Shown in pieces: positions 17,728-26,286 of a DNA stretch of 47,540 bases; position 1 is the stretch's first letter, and every line of letters begins with the position of its first letter. Location: contig JAZKAS010000041.1 of the NCBI GenBank assembly GCA_040389005.1, positions 1-47,540 of the forward strand, read 5' to 3'. The stretch comes from JAGOUN01 sp040389005 (GTDB lineage: Bacteria > Pseudomonadota > Gammaproteobacteria > JAGOUN01). Below the pieces are notes generated by a model, which saw only the letters and a list, made by a program, of their open reading frames with translations, was not told the DNA's origin and made no database searches. Position numbers and translations under genes: made by a program.

Positions 17728-19359
17728 ATGGCAATAAAAGAAATTTTTGTTCCAGATTTAGGCGGTGCTGAAAAAGTTGATGTGATTGAACTCAATTTCA
17801 AACCCGGCGATCAAGTGCAATTAGATGAAGGCATTGTTACTTTAGAAAGTGATAAAGCCACAATGGAAGTACCGGTCACTTTTGCAGGTACTATCAAAGA
17901 ATTTTTTGTGAAAGTCGGCGATAAATTATCGGAAGGGGATCGCGTTGCATCTGTGGAAACACTCGCTGATGAATCTTGCGTTGGCCTTGATGTAGGGGCT
18001 ACTGACAATGCAGTGATACAACCACAAACTGTTGATGTCACGGTTCCCGATTTAGGCGGTGCTGATGCCGTTGATGTCATCGAAATTAATGTTAAAGTTG
18101 GTGATAGCGTTGAAGTTGACACTGGTTTAATTACCTTAGAAAGCGATAAAGCAACAATGGAAGTGCCTTCGCCTTTTGCAGGAACTATTAAAGAAATTTT
18201 AGTGAAAGTCGGCGATAAATTATCCGAAGGCCATCTGGTTGCGCGATTAGACATTGTCAGTGGTAATGCGTTGGCGCCTAAACAATCGTCGGCCAATGTA
18301 GGGGTGACCTCCGGTCGCCCTCTGGAATCTGCAACGCCTTCAAAAAATATAACGACTCATGCAGAACAAACAGGGCGATCAACCGGTAGCCCCTACGCCC
18401 CCACCGATAATGCAGTGCAACAATTGCAACGAGCAGCGGAGGTCAGTGCGATCAATGCTAATTTACACGCAACTCCCATCGTTAGAAGATTGGCCAGTGA
18501 ATTCGGTGTTGATTTATCGCGTGTAAAAGCCACCGGTCCCAAAGGGCGTATTCTCAAAGAAGACGTTCAGCTTTATGTGAAACAACAGCTTGTTATTGCG
18601 CAAAGTGGTAGTGGAAAATCTGGCTTCTCATTACCTGAAATGCCTGTGATTGATTTCAGTAAATTTGGTGAAGTTGAAACACAAGCATTAAGTAAAATTA
18701 AAAAATTAACTGGCATTAATTTAGGACGTAATTGGATTGTCGTACCGCATGTCACGCAATTTGATGAGTCCGATATCACCGAATTAGAAGTTTATCGCAA
18801 AGCACAAAAAGCCGAAGCCGATACTCAAGGTGTGAAATTAACGCCGCTGGTTTTTATTATGAAAGCGGTTGTTGCTGCGTTAAAAGAATTCCCGCGTTTT
18901 AATGCGTCATTATCGCCAGACAATCAATCGTTAATATTAAAGAAATATTTTCATATTGGTGTTGCGGTTGATACGCCGGATGGATTGGTGGTGCCCGTGA
19001 TTCGTGATGTGGATCAAAAAGATATTTATGCGCTCGCAAAAGAACTCGGCGAAATAAGCGAAAAAGCACGTCAAGGAAAATTATTGCCGAAAGATATGCA
19101 GGGTGGATGTTTCACCATATCCAGTTTAGGCGGTATTGGCGGAACGGCATTCACGCCGATTGTTAATGCGCCCGAAGTTGCAATTTTAGGCGTATCAAAA
19201 TCGCAGATGAAACCCGTGTATCAAAATGAAAATTTTGTGCCGCGTTTAATGTTGCCGTTATCACTCTCTTACGATCATCGCGTCATTGATGGTGCAGAAG
19301 GCGCAAGATTTACAGTATGTTTAAGTAAAATGCTAAGTGATATTCAAAAAATACTGTGA
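17728..19359 (+). CDS. aceF: Dihydrolipoyl acetyltransferase (PDH E2) with two lipoyl domains and a repeat-derived linker
   Basis: Core of the pyruvate dehydrogenase complex. Two lipoyl domains carry the target lysines Lys43 and Lys141, each in ESDKATMEVP. The E1/E3-binding domain spans about 247-284 (HATPIVRRLA...). The catalytic domain ends with SYDHRVIDG, giving active-site His517 and Asp521. The linker between the second lipoyl domain and the binding domain is not the usual Ala/Pro-rich chain. Residues 190-224 are encoded by an inverted-repeat element of a family also found between genes. A related short segment (GATDNAV, about 90-96) lies in the first linker and resembles APTDNAV (224-230). 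The frame is open throughout, so the protein is probably functional. Confidence 0.96.
   Translation: MAIKEIFVPDLGGAEKVDVIELNFKPGDQVQLDEGIVTLESDKATMEVPVTFAGTIKEFFVKVGDKLSEGDRVASVETLADESCVGLDVGATDNAVIQPQTVDVTVPDLGGADAVDVIEINVKVGDSVEVDTGLITLESDKATMEVPSPFAGTIKEILVKVGDKLSEGHLVARLDIVSGNALAPKQSSANVGVTSGRPLESATPSKNITTHAEQTGRSTGSPYAPTDNAVQQLQRAAEVSAINANLHATPIVRRLASEFGVDLSRVKATGPKGRILKEDVQLYVKQQLVIAQSGSGKSGFSLPEMPVIDFSKFGEVETQALSKIKKLTGINLGRNWIVVPHVTQFDESDITELEVYRKAQKAEADTQGVKLTPLVFIMKAVVAALKEFPRFNASLSPDNQSLILKKYFHIGVAVDTPDGLVVPVIRDVDQKDIYALAKELGEISEKARQGKLLPKDMQGGCFTISSLGGIGGTAFTPIVNAPEVAILGVSKSQMKPVYQNENFVPRLMLPLSLSYDHRVIDGAEGARFTVCLSKMLSDIQKIL
18297..18397. repeat. Palindromic element, family A, inserted in frame in aceF
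   Basis: The left arm 18297-18321 (TGTAGGGGTGACC...CGCCCT) and right arm 18372-18397 (AGGGCGATC...CCCCTACG) are inverted copies with a 50-base centre. The same arm sequence occurs between aceF and lpd (19365-19389) and, as an inverted pair, between dcd and ihfB (33212-33287). Here the aceF frame reads straight through it, producing linker residues 190-224. Confidence 0.85.
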
Positions 19360-19364
19360 CCCTT

Positions 19365-19389
19365 TGTAGGGGCTACCGGCGGTCGCCCT
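19365..19389. repeat. Single arm of palindromic element family A, between aceF and lpd
   Basis: TTGTAGGGGCTACC...GGTCGCCCT matches the left arm of the element inside aceF. No inverted partner is seen before the lpd start codon, so it is a half element or remnant. It fills most of the 62-base aceF-lpd spacer. Confidence 0.75.
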
Positions 19390-19421
19390 CATGAATTACG
19401 AAATATATTTGGAGAAAAATA

Positions 19422-20843
19422 ATGTCAATAGAAACTCAAGTAGTCGTTTTAGGTAGTGGCCCTGGTGGTTACACCGCTGCATTTCGCGCATCGGATTTAG
19501 GTAAGCAAGTTGTTTTGGTAGAACGCTATGATTCTATCGGCGGTGTTTGTTTAAACGTCGGTTGTATTCCATCGAAAGCATTATTGCATGTCGCAAAAGT
19601 TTTAGATGAAACAGCGGAGATGGAGTCGCACGGTGTACAATTTGGTAAACCCACCATTGATTTGAAAAAAATAGGCGCGTGGAAAGACAGTGTCGTGACA
19701 CGTTTAACCGGCGGATTAAAAGCTTTGGCGAAACAACGTAAAGTACAAATCGTTACAGGTAGTGGAAAATTTATTTCTGCCAACGAATTGGAAGTTACCA
19801 ATGCTGCGGGCGAAAAAGAAATTATTAAGTTTGAAAATGCGATTATTGCAGTTGGTTCACAGCCTGTTAAATTACCTTTTGTTCCTGTTGATCCACGTGT
19901 GATTGATTCAACTGGCGCGTTAAAATTAGAAGACGCTCAAGGTAAATTGTTGGTATTAGGTGGCGGAATTATTGGTCTTGAAATGGCGACGGTATATTCT
20001 GCATTAGGCAGTCAAGTCACTATTGTTGAAATGATGGATCAAATTATTCCGGGTGCTGATGCCGATGTGGTTAAGCCACTTCATAAACGCATTGCCAAAA
20101 AATATGATAATATTTATCTTCAGACTAAGGTCACAAAAGTAGAAGCAAAAACAGACGGTTTGTACGTGACCTTTGAAGGTGAGGCTGCACCGAAAGATCC
20201 GCAACGTTTTGATCGTGTATTAGTGGCCGTCGGCCGTCGACCTAATGGCGCATTAATCGATGCTGATAAAGCGGGCGTGAAAGTCGATGAGCGCGGATTT
20301 ATTACGGTTGACAAGCAACAGCGTACCAATGTGGCGCATATTTTTGCGATCGGCGATGTGGTCGGTAATCCAATGTTGGCGCATAAAGCCGTGCCAGAAG
20401 GGAAAATTGCTGCAGAAGTGATTGCGGGTCAAAAACATTATTTCGACCCCACCTGTATTCCTAGTGTAGCGTATACAGATCCGGAAATTGCTTGGGTCGG
20501 CATCACTGAAAATGAAGCTAAAGCGAAAGGCATTGCTTACGGCAAAGGCGTATTTCCATGGGCAGCAAGTGGTCGCGCGCTCAGTGTGGGGCGTGATGAA
20601 GGTATGACAAAGGTCTTGTTTGACAAGGCGACCAACCGCATTATTGGTGCGGCTATTGTTGGTGTCAATGCCGGAGAATTGATTGGTGAAGTGGCATTAG
20701 CCATTGAAATGGGCTGTGATGCTGAAGATATCGCATTAACCATTCATCCACACCCGACCTTATCTGAATCGATTGCCATGGCGACTGAAGTGTTCGAAGG
20801 CACGATTACTGATCTGTACATGCCAAAGAAAAAAGAAGGTTAA
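19422..20843 (+). CDS. lpd: Dihydrolipoyl dehydrogenase (E3)
   Basis: FAD flavoenzyme that reoxidises dihydrolipoamide and makes NADH for the pyruvate dehydrogenase complex. The FAD fold GSGPGGYTAA starts at residue 11. The redox disulfide is Cys43/Cys48 in GGVCLNVGCIPSK. The NAD fold GGGIIGLEMA lies near 185, the second FAD motif IFAIGDV near 308, and the catalytic HPHPTLSE near 443. The length of 473 residues is normal. It ends the aceEF-lpd operon and is followed by a strong terminator. Confidence 0.98.
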   Translation: MSIETQVVVLGSGPGGYTAAFRASDLGKQVVLVERYDSIGGVCLNVGCIPSKALLHVAKVLDETAEMESHGVQFGKPTIDLKKIGAWKDSVVTRLTGGLKALAKQRKVQIVTGSGKFISANELEVTNAAGEKEIIKFENAIIAVGSQPVKLPFVPVDPRVIDSTGALKLEDAQGKLLVLGGGIIGLEMATVYSALGSQVTIVEMMDQIIPGADADVVKPLHKRIAKKYDNIYLQTKVTKVEAKTDGLYVTFEGEAAPKDPQRFDRVLVAVGRRPNGALIDADKAGVKVDERGFITVDKQQRTNVAHIFAIGDVVGNPMLAHKAVPEGKIAAEVIAGQKHYFDPTCIPSVAYTDPEIAWVGITENEAKAKGIAYGKGVFPWAASGRALSVGRDEGMTKVLFDKATNRIIGAAIVGVNAGELIGEVALAIEMGCDAEDIALTIHPHPTLSESIAMATEVFEGTITDLYMPKKKEG

Positions 20844-20859
20844 CGTCGCTTCAATGGTC

Positions 20860-20890
20860 AAAATGACGAGCGTTTTGCTCGTCATTTTTT
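20860..20890 (+). terminator. Rho-independent terminator after lpd
   Basis: A perfect 11-base stem AAATGACGAGC/GCTCGTCATTT with a five-base loop is followed by TTT. It closes the pyruvate dehydrogenase operon 17 bases after the lpd stop codon. Confidence 0.9.
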
Positions 20891-20962
20891 AACTTTGATA
20901 ATATTTTCTTAATATGCATCGATTATACTGCAACACAATTTGTAGAATAATAAGAACACTCA

Positions 20963-22492
20963 ATGTATTATCGGTATTACCGTCGTATTCTTTTTACTCC
21001 TCCTATAAAAGAGGAGGGATTCGCTCTATTAGCCAGTGACTATACTGAAGAAGAGAGTTTTCTCAACTTTATGTTTCATCTATCGAGCGAAGTAACCGTC
21101 AAGCAAGAAGAAAACGTGAGTCAAAAGTGTAAAAGCTACGCGTTTACTGCTGTCGTTGTTCTGGTTGCATTTTATGGCAGCATAGTATTTTTTCCTTCTG
21201 CGCTGCAAGCCGATCAACGTTACGCTGAAATGTCGCCTGACTGGCTTAAATCGACAATTATTTGGGGCGGTGCGGTTGCGGCTGTTGTGACAAATACTTT
21301 TTTTGATGCCTCCATTTATTCAGACATTTTCAAAAATCATAACTCTTTTTTGCAGTGGTGTTGGTACGAAGCAAAAGATATCTATGAAAAGCCTATAAGA
21401 AATTTTCTTGCATTGCTTGCAAGTGCCGCGACTATTTTGCCTTTTTGGTATGTTAGTCTCACGAACGATATTGTTTGGAATGTTTTTGTTTCAACAGCGG
21501 CGGCGACAAATATCCCTGTGTTTTATGGCGCACTCGACATGTTTCTTGAAGTGCTGGCGTATGCAGAAGTAGAGCGGTTTAAATTGTGGTGTCAATGGCT
21601 ATTGAATGGGCTGTTTTGTTGTGATCTTAAAAAAATTAACGATGCTATCGAATATACTAAAATAAAATCACTGGTGATTGCACATTTTCTAGAACTGGCA
21701 GATGATTTTTATTTGGCCAGCGATGAGCAAAAACAAAAGTTCATATCGTTACTTGAAGATGCTAAAAATGATGAGGATCGTCTTTCAATATTATTAGGTA
21801 ATTACCCTAAATCTGAAGAAGTATTGCCGCATTATCATAATTTTGTACGAGAAAATACGTTTTTAAGTATTATTAAAAGTATTTTGGGCTTGATGGGGCT
21901 GTTACAAAATTTCGGACATGTGATTGAGTCGTATAAATTTGGTGCCCAATATCATCCCTATTTAGGGGCTGTTTGCGCGTTGCTTAATTTATTAATTGGT
22001 CTTGCTTTCACGTTTAGTGGCATGATACAGCCTGGTTTTTTGGAGGTGTTGTTTAATAAAAAACCTAAAAAAAATAAGTCATGCGGAGATTATTTTACGC
22101 GAGACAATTTTTTTGCAGTACTAGTATTAGCTTGTTTTGTATGTTCAGGAATGAGCGGCGATCAACTTAATTATGACAGCGCTCTCTATGTTGGGGCTGA
22201 CGAGTCTCTTGCTTATACGATAGGTATTCTTTCTGGCATTGGTACGGCGCTTGTGTTTAATTTACCTCAAGGTATCAAGCAGCTTTGGGAAATGCAATTG
22301 CCTAAGCCTTTGAGTTCTTTTGATACATACCAAAAAAGGCTAAATGAAATGGTCGGCGAAACGAGAAACTTGCCATTAAAAACGATTGAATTCTTTGTGC
22401 ATAGCGAGACAACCTCTAGCATGGCACATACTTTTTTTGTGAATAAAAAATTTGACTCATCTGTTATACTAAGTAATGCTTGCGTCATATAA
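20963..22492 (+). CDS. Orphan membrane protein, about eight helices
   Basis: I do not recognise this 509-residue protein. An N-terminal soluble part of about 55 residues precedes two helices (about 57-78 and 95-118). Two more helices lie near 143-162 and 170-200. A soluble stretch of about 90 residues (rich in Lys, Asp and Glu) follows, then four helices (about 298-318, 330-355, 381-400 and 415-435) and a soluble tail. No enzyme motif, signal peptide or transporter signature is visible. It stands alone between the lpd terminator and convergent pepA. A TATACT -10-like box lies 24 bases before the ATG. It has the same general plan as the orphan protein at 36264-37526 without obvious sequence identity. 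A lineage-specific or host-interaction protein is possible but unproven. Confidence 0.75.
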   Translation: MYYRYYRRILFTPPIKEEGFALLASDYTEEESFLNFMFHLSSEVTVKQEENVSQKCKSYAFTAVVVLVAFYGSIVFFPSALQADQRYAEMSPDWLKSTIIWGGAVAAVVTNTFFDASIYSDIFKNHNSFLQWCWYEAKDIYEKPIRNFLALLASAATILPFWYVSLTNDIVWNVFVSTAAATNIPVFYGALDMFLEVLAYAEVERFKLWCQWLLNGLFCCDLKKINDAIEYTKIKSLVIAHFLELADDFYLASDEQKQKFISLLEDAKNDEDRLSILLGNYPKSEEVLPHYHNFVRENTFLSIIKSILGLMGLLQNFGHVIESYKFGAQYHPYLGAVCALLNLLIGLAFTFSGMIQPGFLEVLFNKKPKKNKSCGDYFTRDNFFAVLVLACFVCSGMSGDQLNYDSALYVGADESLAYTIGILSGIGTALVFNLPQGIKQLWEMQLPKPLSSFDTYQKRLNEMVGETRNLPLKTIEFFVHSETTSSMAHTFFVNKKFDSSVILSNACVI

Positions 22493-22520
22493 AGAAAAAG
22501 GGCAGCTATAATTGCTGCCC
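22490..22520 (-). terminator. Terminator of pepA (possibly shared with the convergent gene)
   Basis: GGGCAGC-aattata-GCTGCCC read on the minus strand is directly followed by TTTTTCTTT, a good intrinsic terminator 12 bases after the pepA stop. On the plus strand the T-run starts only about nine bases after the stem, so it is weaker for the orphan gene ending at 22492. Confidence 0.8.
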
Positions 22521-22532
22521 GTAGATTATTTT

Positions 22533-24014
22533 TTAACGTTGCTGCAATAAATATTCCACTAACAATGGCACCGGTCGTCCGGTGGCTTTGCGATTCATGC
22601 CTGCTTTTACAGAAGCGGTTCCCGCCACATCCAAATGTGCCCATGGATATTTTTTGGTAAAGCGTGCTAAGAAACACGCGGCAGTGATTGAGCCTGCTGC
22701 TGCGCCACCAATGTTTTTAATATCTGCAAAATTAGAATTGATCATCGCATCGTAAGCGCTACTTATTGGTAAACGCCATACGCCATCTTGCGTCGTTGTA
22801 GCCGCTTGTTGAATTTGTTCAGCCAATTTATCGTTATTGCTGAATAAACCAGAATTAATATCGCCCAAGCATGTAATAATTGCGCCCGTGAGTGTTGCAA
22901 TATCAATCACTGATTTTGGATTATAACGTTCTGCATAAGTGAGAGCATCACATAATACTAAGCGACCTTCTGCATCTGTATTAAGTATTTCAATTGTTTG
23001 ACCAGAAAGGCTGGTGACAATATCTTCTGGGCGTGTGGCTTCGCCGCCAGGCATGTTTTCGGCCGTTGCAATAATGCCAACGACATTGATTTTTAATTTT
23101 AACTCAACTACAGTTTTAATAACGCCAAACACAGTGGCTGCGCCGCACATATCATATTTCATGCCTAACATGCCGTCGAAATTTTTTAAATTATTACCAC
23201 CTGTATCAAAAGTAATGCCTTTGCCGACGAGAATATGTGGTTGTTGAGTTTTCGCGGCACCGCGATATTCAATTAAAATCATTTTAGATTTATGAGGGCT
23301 GCCATTACCAACAGACAGTAGTGCACCAGCGCCTAATTTTTTCAACGCCGCTTCATTTAAGGTTTTAACAGTGAGAGAAGCATATTTTTTTGCAAGTTGG
23401 TCGGCTTGTTTTGCAAGGTATCCTGGGTGACAAACATTCGGCGGGCAATTTGCTAAATCCATGGTTAAGTCCATGCCAGCAATGATTGCTTCAGCTTGTT
23501 TTGTGGCGTCATCAAGATTTTTTTGAGATTTATCAGCAAAGAAAATAACTTGCGAAAGTGCGCTTGTTTTCGGTTTTGATTTATATGTTTCAAATCGATA
23601 GGTTGCTTGTTGCAATGCAATGGCGGTCGCACGAATACACTGGCCAGTCGTAGAATCATTAGGAGAAACATCATCAAATGCAAAACATACACTTTTGCAG
23701 CGAATCGTTTCAAGCGTTGCAGCCACTTTGTCGATTGCCTTTTTAAAGATTTCTAGCGTAAATTCTTTTTTATTGCCCAAATTGACTAATAGCAATTGAG
23801 AGGCGTTTAATTCTTTTTCTCGCAAGGTAAAAAAAGCACTATCACATGTGTTCTCGAGTTGTGTGGTTTTTTTTAAAAATGCAGTCAATGCACCTTTCAA
23901 ATGATTATTCAGGGTTTGAGCGTTAGCAGAAAGCTGCTGGTTGCCCCAAGTCGCGACGACAATGCAATCTGCCGCTATGGCCAGTAAAGAAGAGGTTTTC
24001 AATTGTATTTTCAT
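22533..24014 (-). CDS. pepA: Leucyl aminopeptidase (M17 family, PepA)
   Basis: Hexameric two-metal aminopeptidase of the cytoplasm; in E. coli PepA also binds DNA. The C-terminal catalytic domain contains VGKGITFDTGG (metal-binding Lys and Asp), KYDMCGAATV and the signature NTDAEGRL around residue 345. The N-terminal domain is divergent, as is common. The length of 493 residues is normal. It is divergent from lptF with a 116-base spacer, the arrangement found in most gammaproteobacteria. The usual downstream holC/valS genes are not present; an orphan membrane gene converges on it instead. Confidence 0.95.
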   Translation of the reverse strand: MKIQLKTSSLLAIAADCIVVATWGNQQLSANAQTLNNHLKGALTAFLKKTTQLENTCDSAFFTLREKELNASQLLLVNLGNKKEFTLEIFKKAIDKVAATLETIRCKSVCFAFDDVSPNDSTTGQCIRATAIALQQATYRFETYKSKPKTSALSQVIFFADKSQKNLDDATKQAEAIIAGMDLTMDLANCPPNVCHPGYLAKQADQLAKKYASLTVKTLNEAALKKLGAGALLSVGNGSPHKSKMILIEYRGAAKTQQPHILVGKGITFDTGGNNLKNFDGMLGMKYDMCGAATVFGVIKTVVELKLKINVVGIIATAENMPGGEATRPEDIVTSLSGQTIEILNTDAEGRLVLCDALTYAERYNPKSVIDIATLTGAIITCLGDINSGLFSNNDKLAEQIQQAATTTQDGVWRLPISSAYDAMINSNFADIKNIGGAAAGSITAACFLARFTKKYPWAHLDVAGTASVKAGMNRKATGRPVPLLVEYLLQQR

Positions 24015-24130
24015 ATGCTTAAAGCCCTTGTAAGTAAAGTAAGTATTGTAGACGATCGCGTATCAAAATTCATGATTTTTGTGACTTTTTCCTGTAAACT
24101 TGGCGTATTTTATTGTCATCAGCATTCCGC

Positions 24131-25216
24131 ATGATTATTTCCCGTTATTTCGCTAAAGAAGTTTATAGCACCGTTTTTTCAGTGACTTTAATTCTTGTGT
24201 TAGTGTTTTTAGTCAATCAAACGATTCGTTTTTTAAGCCAAGCGGCAACGGGTCACTTGGCATCGAGTGCCGTTTTAAACTTGATTCTTTTGGAACTTCC
24301 TTACTTATTAGGTCTTTTGTTGCCATTAGGTCTCTATCTTGGGGTGCTAATTACATACAGTCGTTTTTATGCTGACCAAGAAATGACCGTTTTATTTGCC
24401 GCGGGAATGAGTCGTTGGCAGTTGTTGCGTATTACACTGGGAGTGAGTAGCTTAATTTTTATAGTGGTGTGTGGGTTGATGTTTGAGCTTAATCCTTTTT
24501 TGGCTCAGAAAAAGAATAGCATTATGGTCTCGACCGCAGCAAAAAACTTGGTTGCCGCGCTAGTGCCAGGTACATTTAAAATCACTCAAGGTGGTCAACG
24601 TGTTATTTATGTCGGTGGCGTTTCAAGAGATCATAAAACCGCTGAAAATTTATTTGTTGCCGATGCCCCCGCTGTTTTAGAAGAAGATCAGCCTTCTGTT
24701 TGGACGATTACGTCGGCAAGTAGCGGTTCTCAAAGAAGGGAGGGGAAAGACAATCATCTTTTTATCGTTGCGAAAGAAGGGTATCGTTATCAAGGAGCTC
24801 CGGGCAAGAAAAATTTTGAAGTGACACATTATAAACAATATGGTGTTGAATTGCCTGACGAAGAAGAGAGTGTATCACAAGACAGTGATGCGATTTCTAG
24901 TCAACAGTTGATAAGCAATTTTGAACATGAGCTACGTTATGCAACGGAATTACAATGGCGTATGGCGTTGCCGATTTCTACAATATTATTGGCAATTTTG
25001 GCGCAGTTATTAAGTCGTGTTGCTCCTCGACAAGGGCGATTTCAACAAATTATTCCAGCAATTTTAATTTATGTGGTTTATGCGAATATGATGTTTGTCG
25101 GACGTACGTGGATGTCGCATGGTAAAACACCCGAGTGGCTTGGGTTATGGTGGATTCATGGATTACTGGTTATGTTTATTCTTTTTTTAAGTTTTAGGCA
25201 AAGGCGAGTGCAATAA
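24131..25216 (+). CDS. lptF: LPS export permease LptF
   Basis: One of two membrane subunits of the LptB2FG ABC transporter that extracts lipopolysaccharide from the inner membrane. Six helices: three at the N-terminus (about 10-125), then a periplasmic beta-jellyroll domain (about 130-270), then three at the C-terminus. The start ATG at 24131 (MIISRYFAKE) matches the family; an upstream TTG in frame at 24113 is less likely. The protein is 361 residues. Its stop codon overlaps the lptG ATG by one base (TAATG), so the two are translationally coupled. Confidence 0.95.
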   Translation: MIISRYFAKEVYSTVFSVTLILVLVFLVNQTIRFLSQAATGHLASSAVLNLILLELPYLLGLLLPLGLYLGVLITYSRFYADQEMTVLFAAGMSRWQLLRITLGVSSLIFIVVCGLMFELNPFLAQKKNSIMVSTAAKNLVAALVPGTFKITQGGQRVIYVGGVSRDHKTAENLFVADAPAVLEEDQPSVWTITSASSGSQRREGKDNHLFIVAKEGYRYQGAPGKKNFEVTHYKQYGVELPDEEESVSQDSDAISSQQLISNFEHELRYATELQWRMALPISTILLAILAQLLSRVAPRQGRFQQIIPAILIYVVYANMMFVGRTWMSHGKTPEWLGLWWIHGLLVMFILFLSFRQRRVQ

Positions 25217-26286
25217 TGTTTAACGGGATAATTCAACGCTATTTAGTCGCTGTTATTATTAAAGCCACCTTAGCGGTATTGATGGTCGCGTTGGCAGTTG
25301 ATTTGTTTGTTGAGTTCGCGAACGAAATGGGCAGTCTTGGCAAGGGCGGATACACGTTAGCGCAAGCACTTATGTATGTGCCGATGATTATTCCAGCTGA
25401 TCTTTATACGCTATTCCCGATGATTGGTCTTTTGGGTGTGCTTATCGGGTTGGGTGCTTTGTCATCAAGCAATGAATTATTGGTGATGCGTGCGTCAGGT
25501 GTGTCACTCTTCAATATTATGCAAGCCGTATTTATTTCAGCACTTATTATTGGAATCGTTGCGCTGTGTGTAGGTGAAGTGCTTGCACCTAAATTATCGT
25601 TAGAAGCAAAAAATTTAAAACAATTTGCGATCACTGGAAATCAAGCAGTAGAAACTAATCAAGGTGTATGGATGCATGTGGGCGAAGATTTTTTAAATAT
25701 TGCGCATATTGTTGAGCGAACACGATGGTTAGGCGTGACGCGCTATCATTTCGATCATCACAATAAATTACTCAGTGAAGCTTGGGCAGAAAGTGTTGAA
25801 TATCGCAATAATCAATGGATAGCATTTTCTGTTAGTGAAACAAGTTTATTTAAAGATCATACGCAAACACAGCAAATGAATTCGCAAGTATGGCCGATCA
25901 CATTGGCCCCTACAGCACTTGCGTATGGTTTTGATGAAGCGCAGCAAATGTCGTTACTAAAATTGCATACATTTATTCATTATCGTGCTCAAGCAAAATT
26001 ACCGATGAATCGCTATGTGTTAGATTTTTGGCAACGTATATTTCAGCCTTTGGCAATGTTGGTGATGATGATGTTGGCTATCCCGTTTGTCTTTGTTTCT
26101 GCACGATCAGGGGCAATTGGTGTTCGAATTTTAATTGGCGTGATTGTCAGTATGGGATTTTATTTATTGAGTCAATTATCGGGGCAATTTAGTATTGTTT
26201 ATCGAGTGCCTGCGTGGATTGGCGCATTTTTACCTATTATGCTTTTCTTTATATTGGGCGTATGGTTATTGCGGCGAATCAGATGA
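25216..26286 (+). CDS. lptG: LPS export permease LptG
   Basis: Partner of LptF in the LPS exporter, with the same plan of three helices, a periplasmic domain and three helices. Family features include the start region FNGIIQRYLVAVIIKAT, the cytoplasmic coupling segment ELLVMRASGVS (about residues 86-96) and the C-terminal helix pair with LLSQLSGQ. The length of 356 residues is normal. It overlaps lptF by one base and selO by four bases (ATGA), so selO is probably in the same transcript. Confidence 0.95.
   Translation: MFNGIIQRYLVAVIIKATLAVLMVALAVDLFVEFANEMGSLGKGGYTLAQALMYVPMIIPADLYTLFPMIGLLGVLIGLGALSSSNELLVMRASGVSLFNIMQAVFISALIIGIVALCVGEVLAPKLSLEAKNLKQFAITGNQAVETNQGVWMHVGEDFLNIAHIVERTRWLGVTRYHFDHHNKLLSEAWAESVEYRNNQWIAFSVSETSLFKDHTQTQQMNSQVWPITLAPTALAYGFDEAQQMSLLKLHTFIHYRAQAKLPMNRYVLDFWQRIFQPLAMLVMMMLAIPFVFVSARSGAIGVRILIGVIVSMGFYLLSQLSGQFSIVYRVPAWIGAFLPIMLFFILGVWLLRRIR

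Noticed and set aside
17811..18296. Minus-strand frame of 161 codons inside aceF
   Set aside because: It is the shadow of the two lipoyl domains; its Ser/Thr-rich composition mirrors the sense codons.
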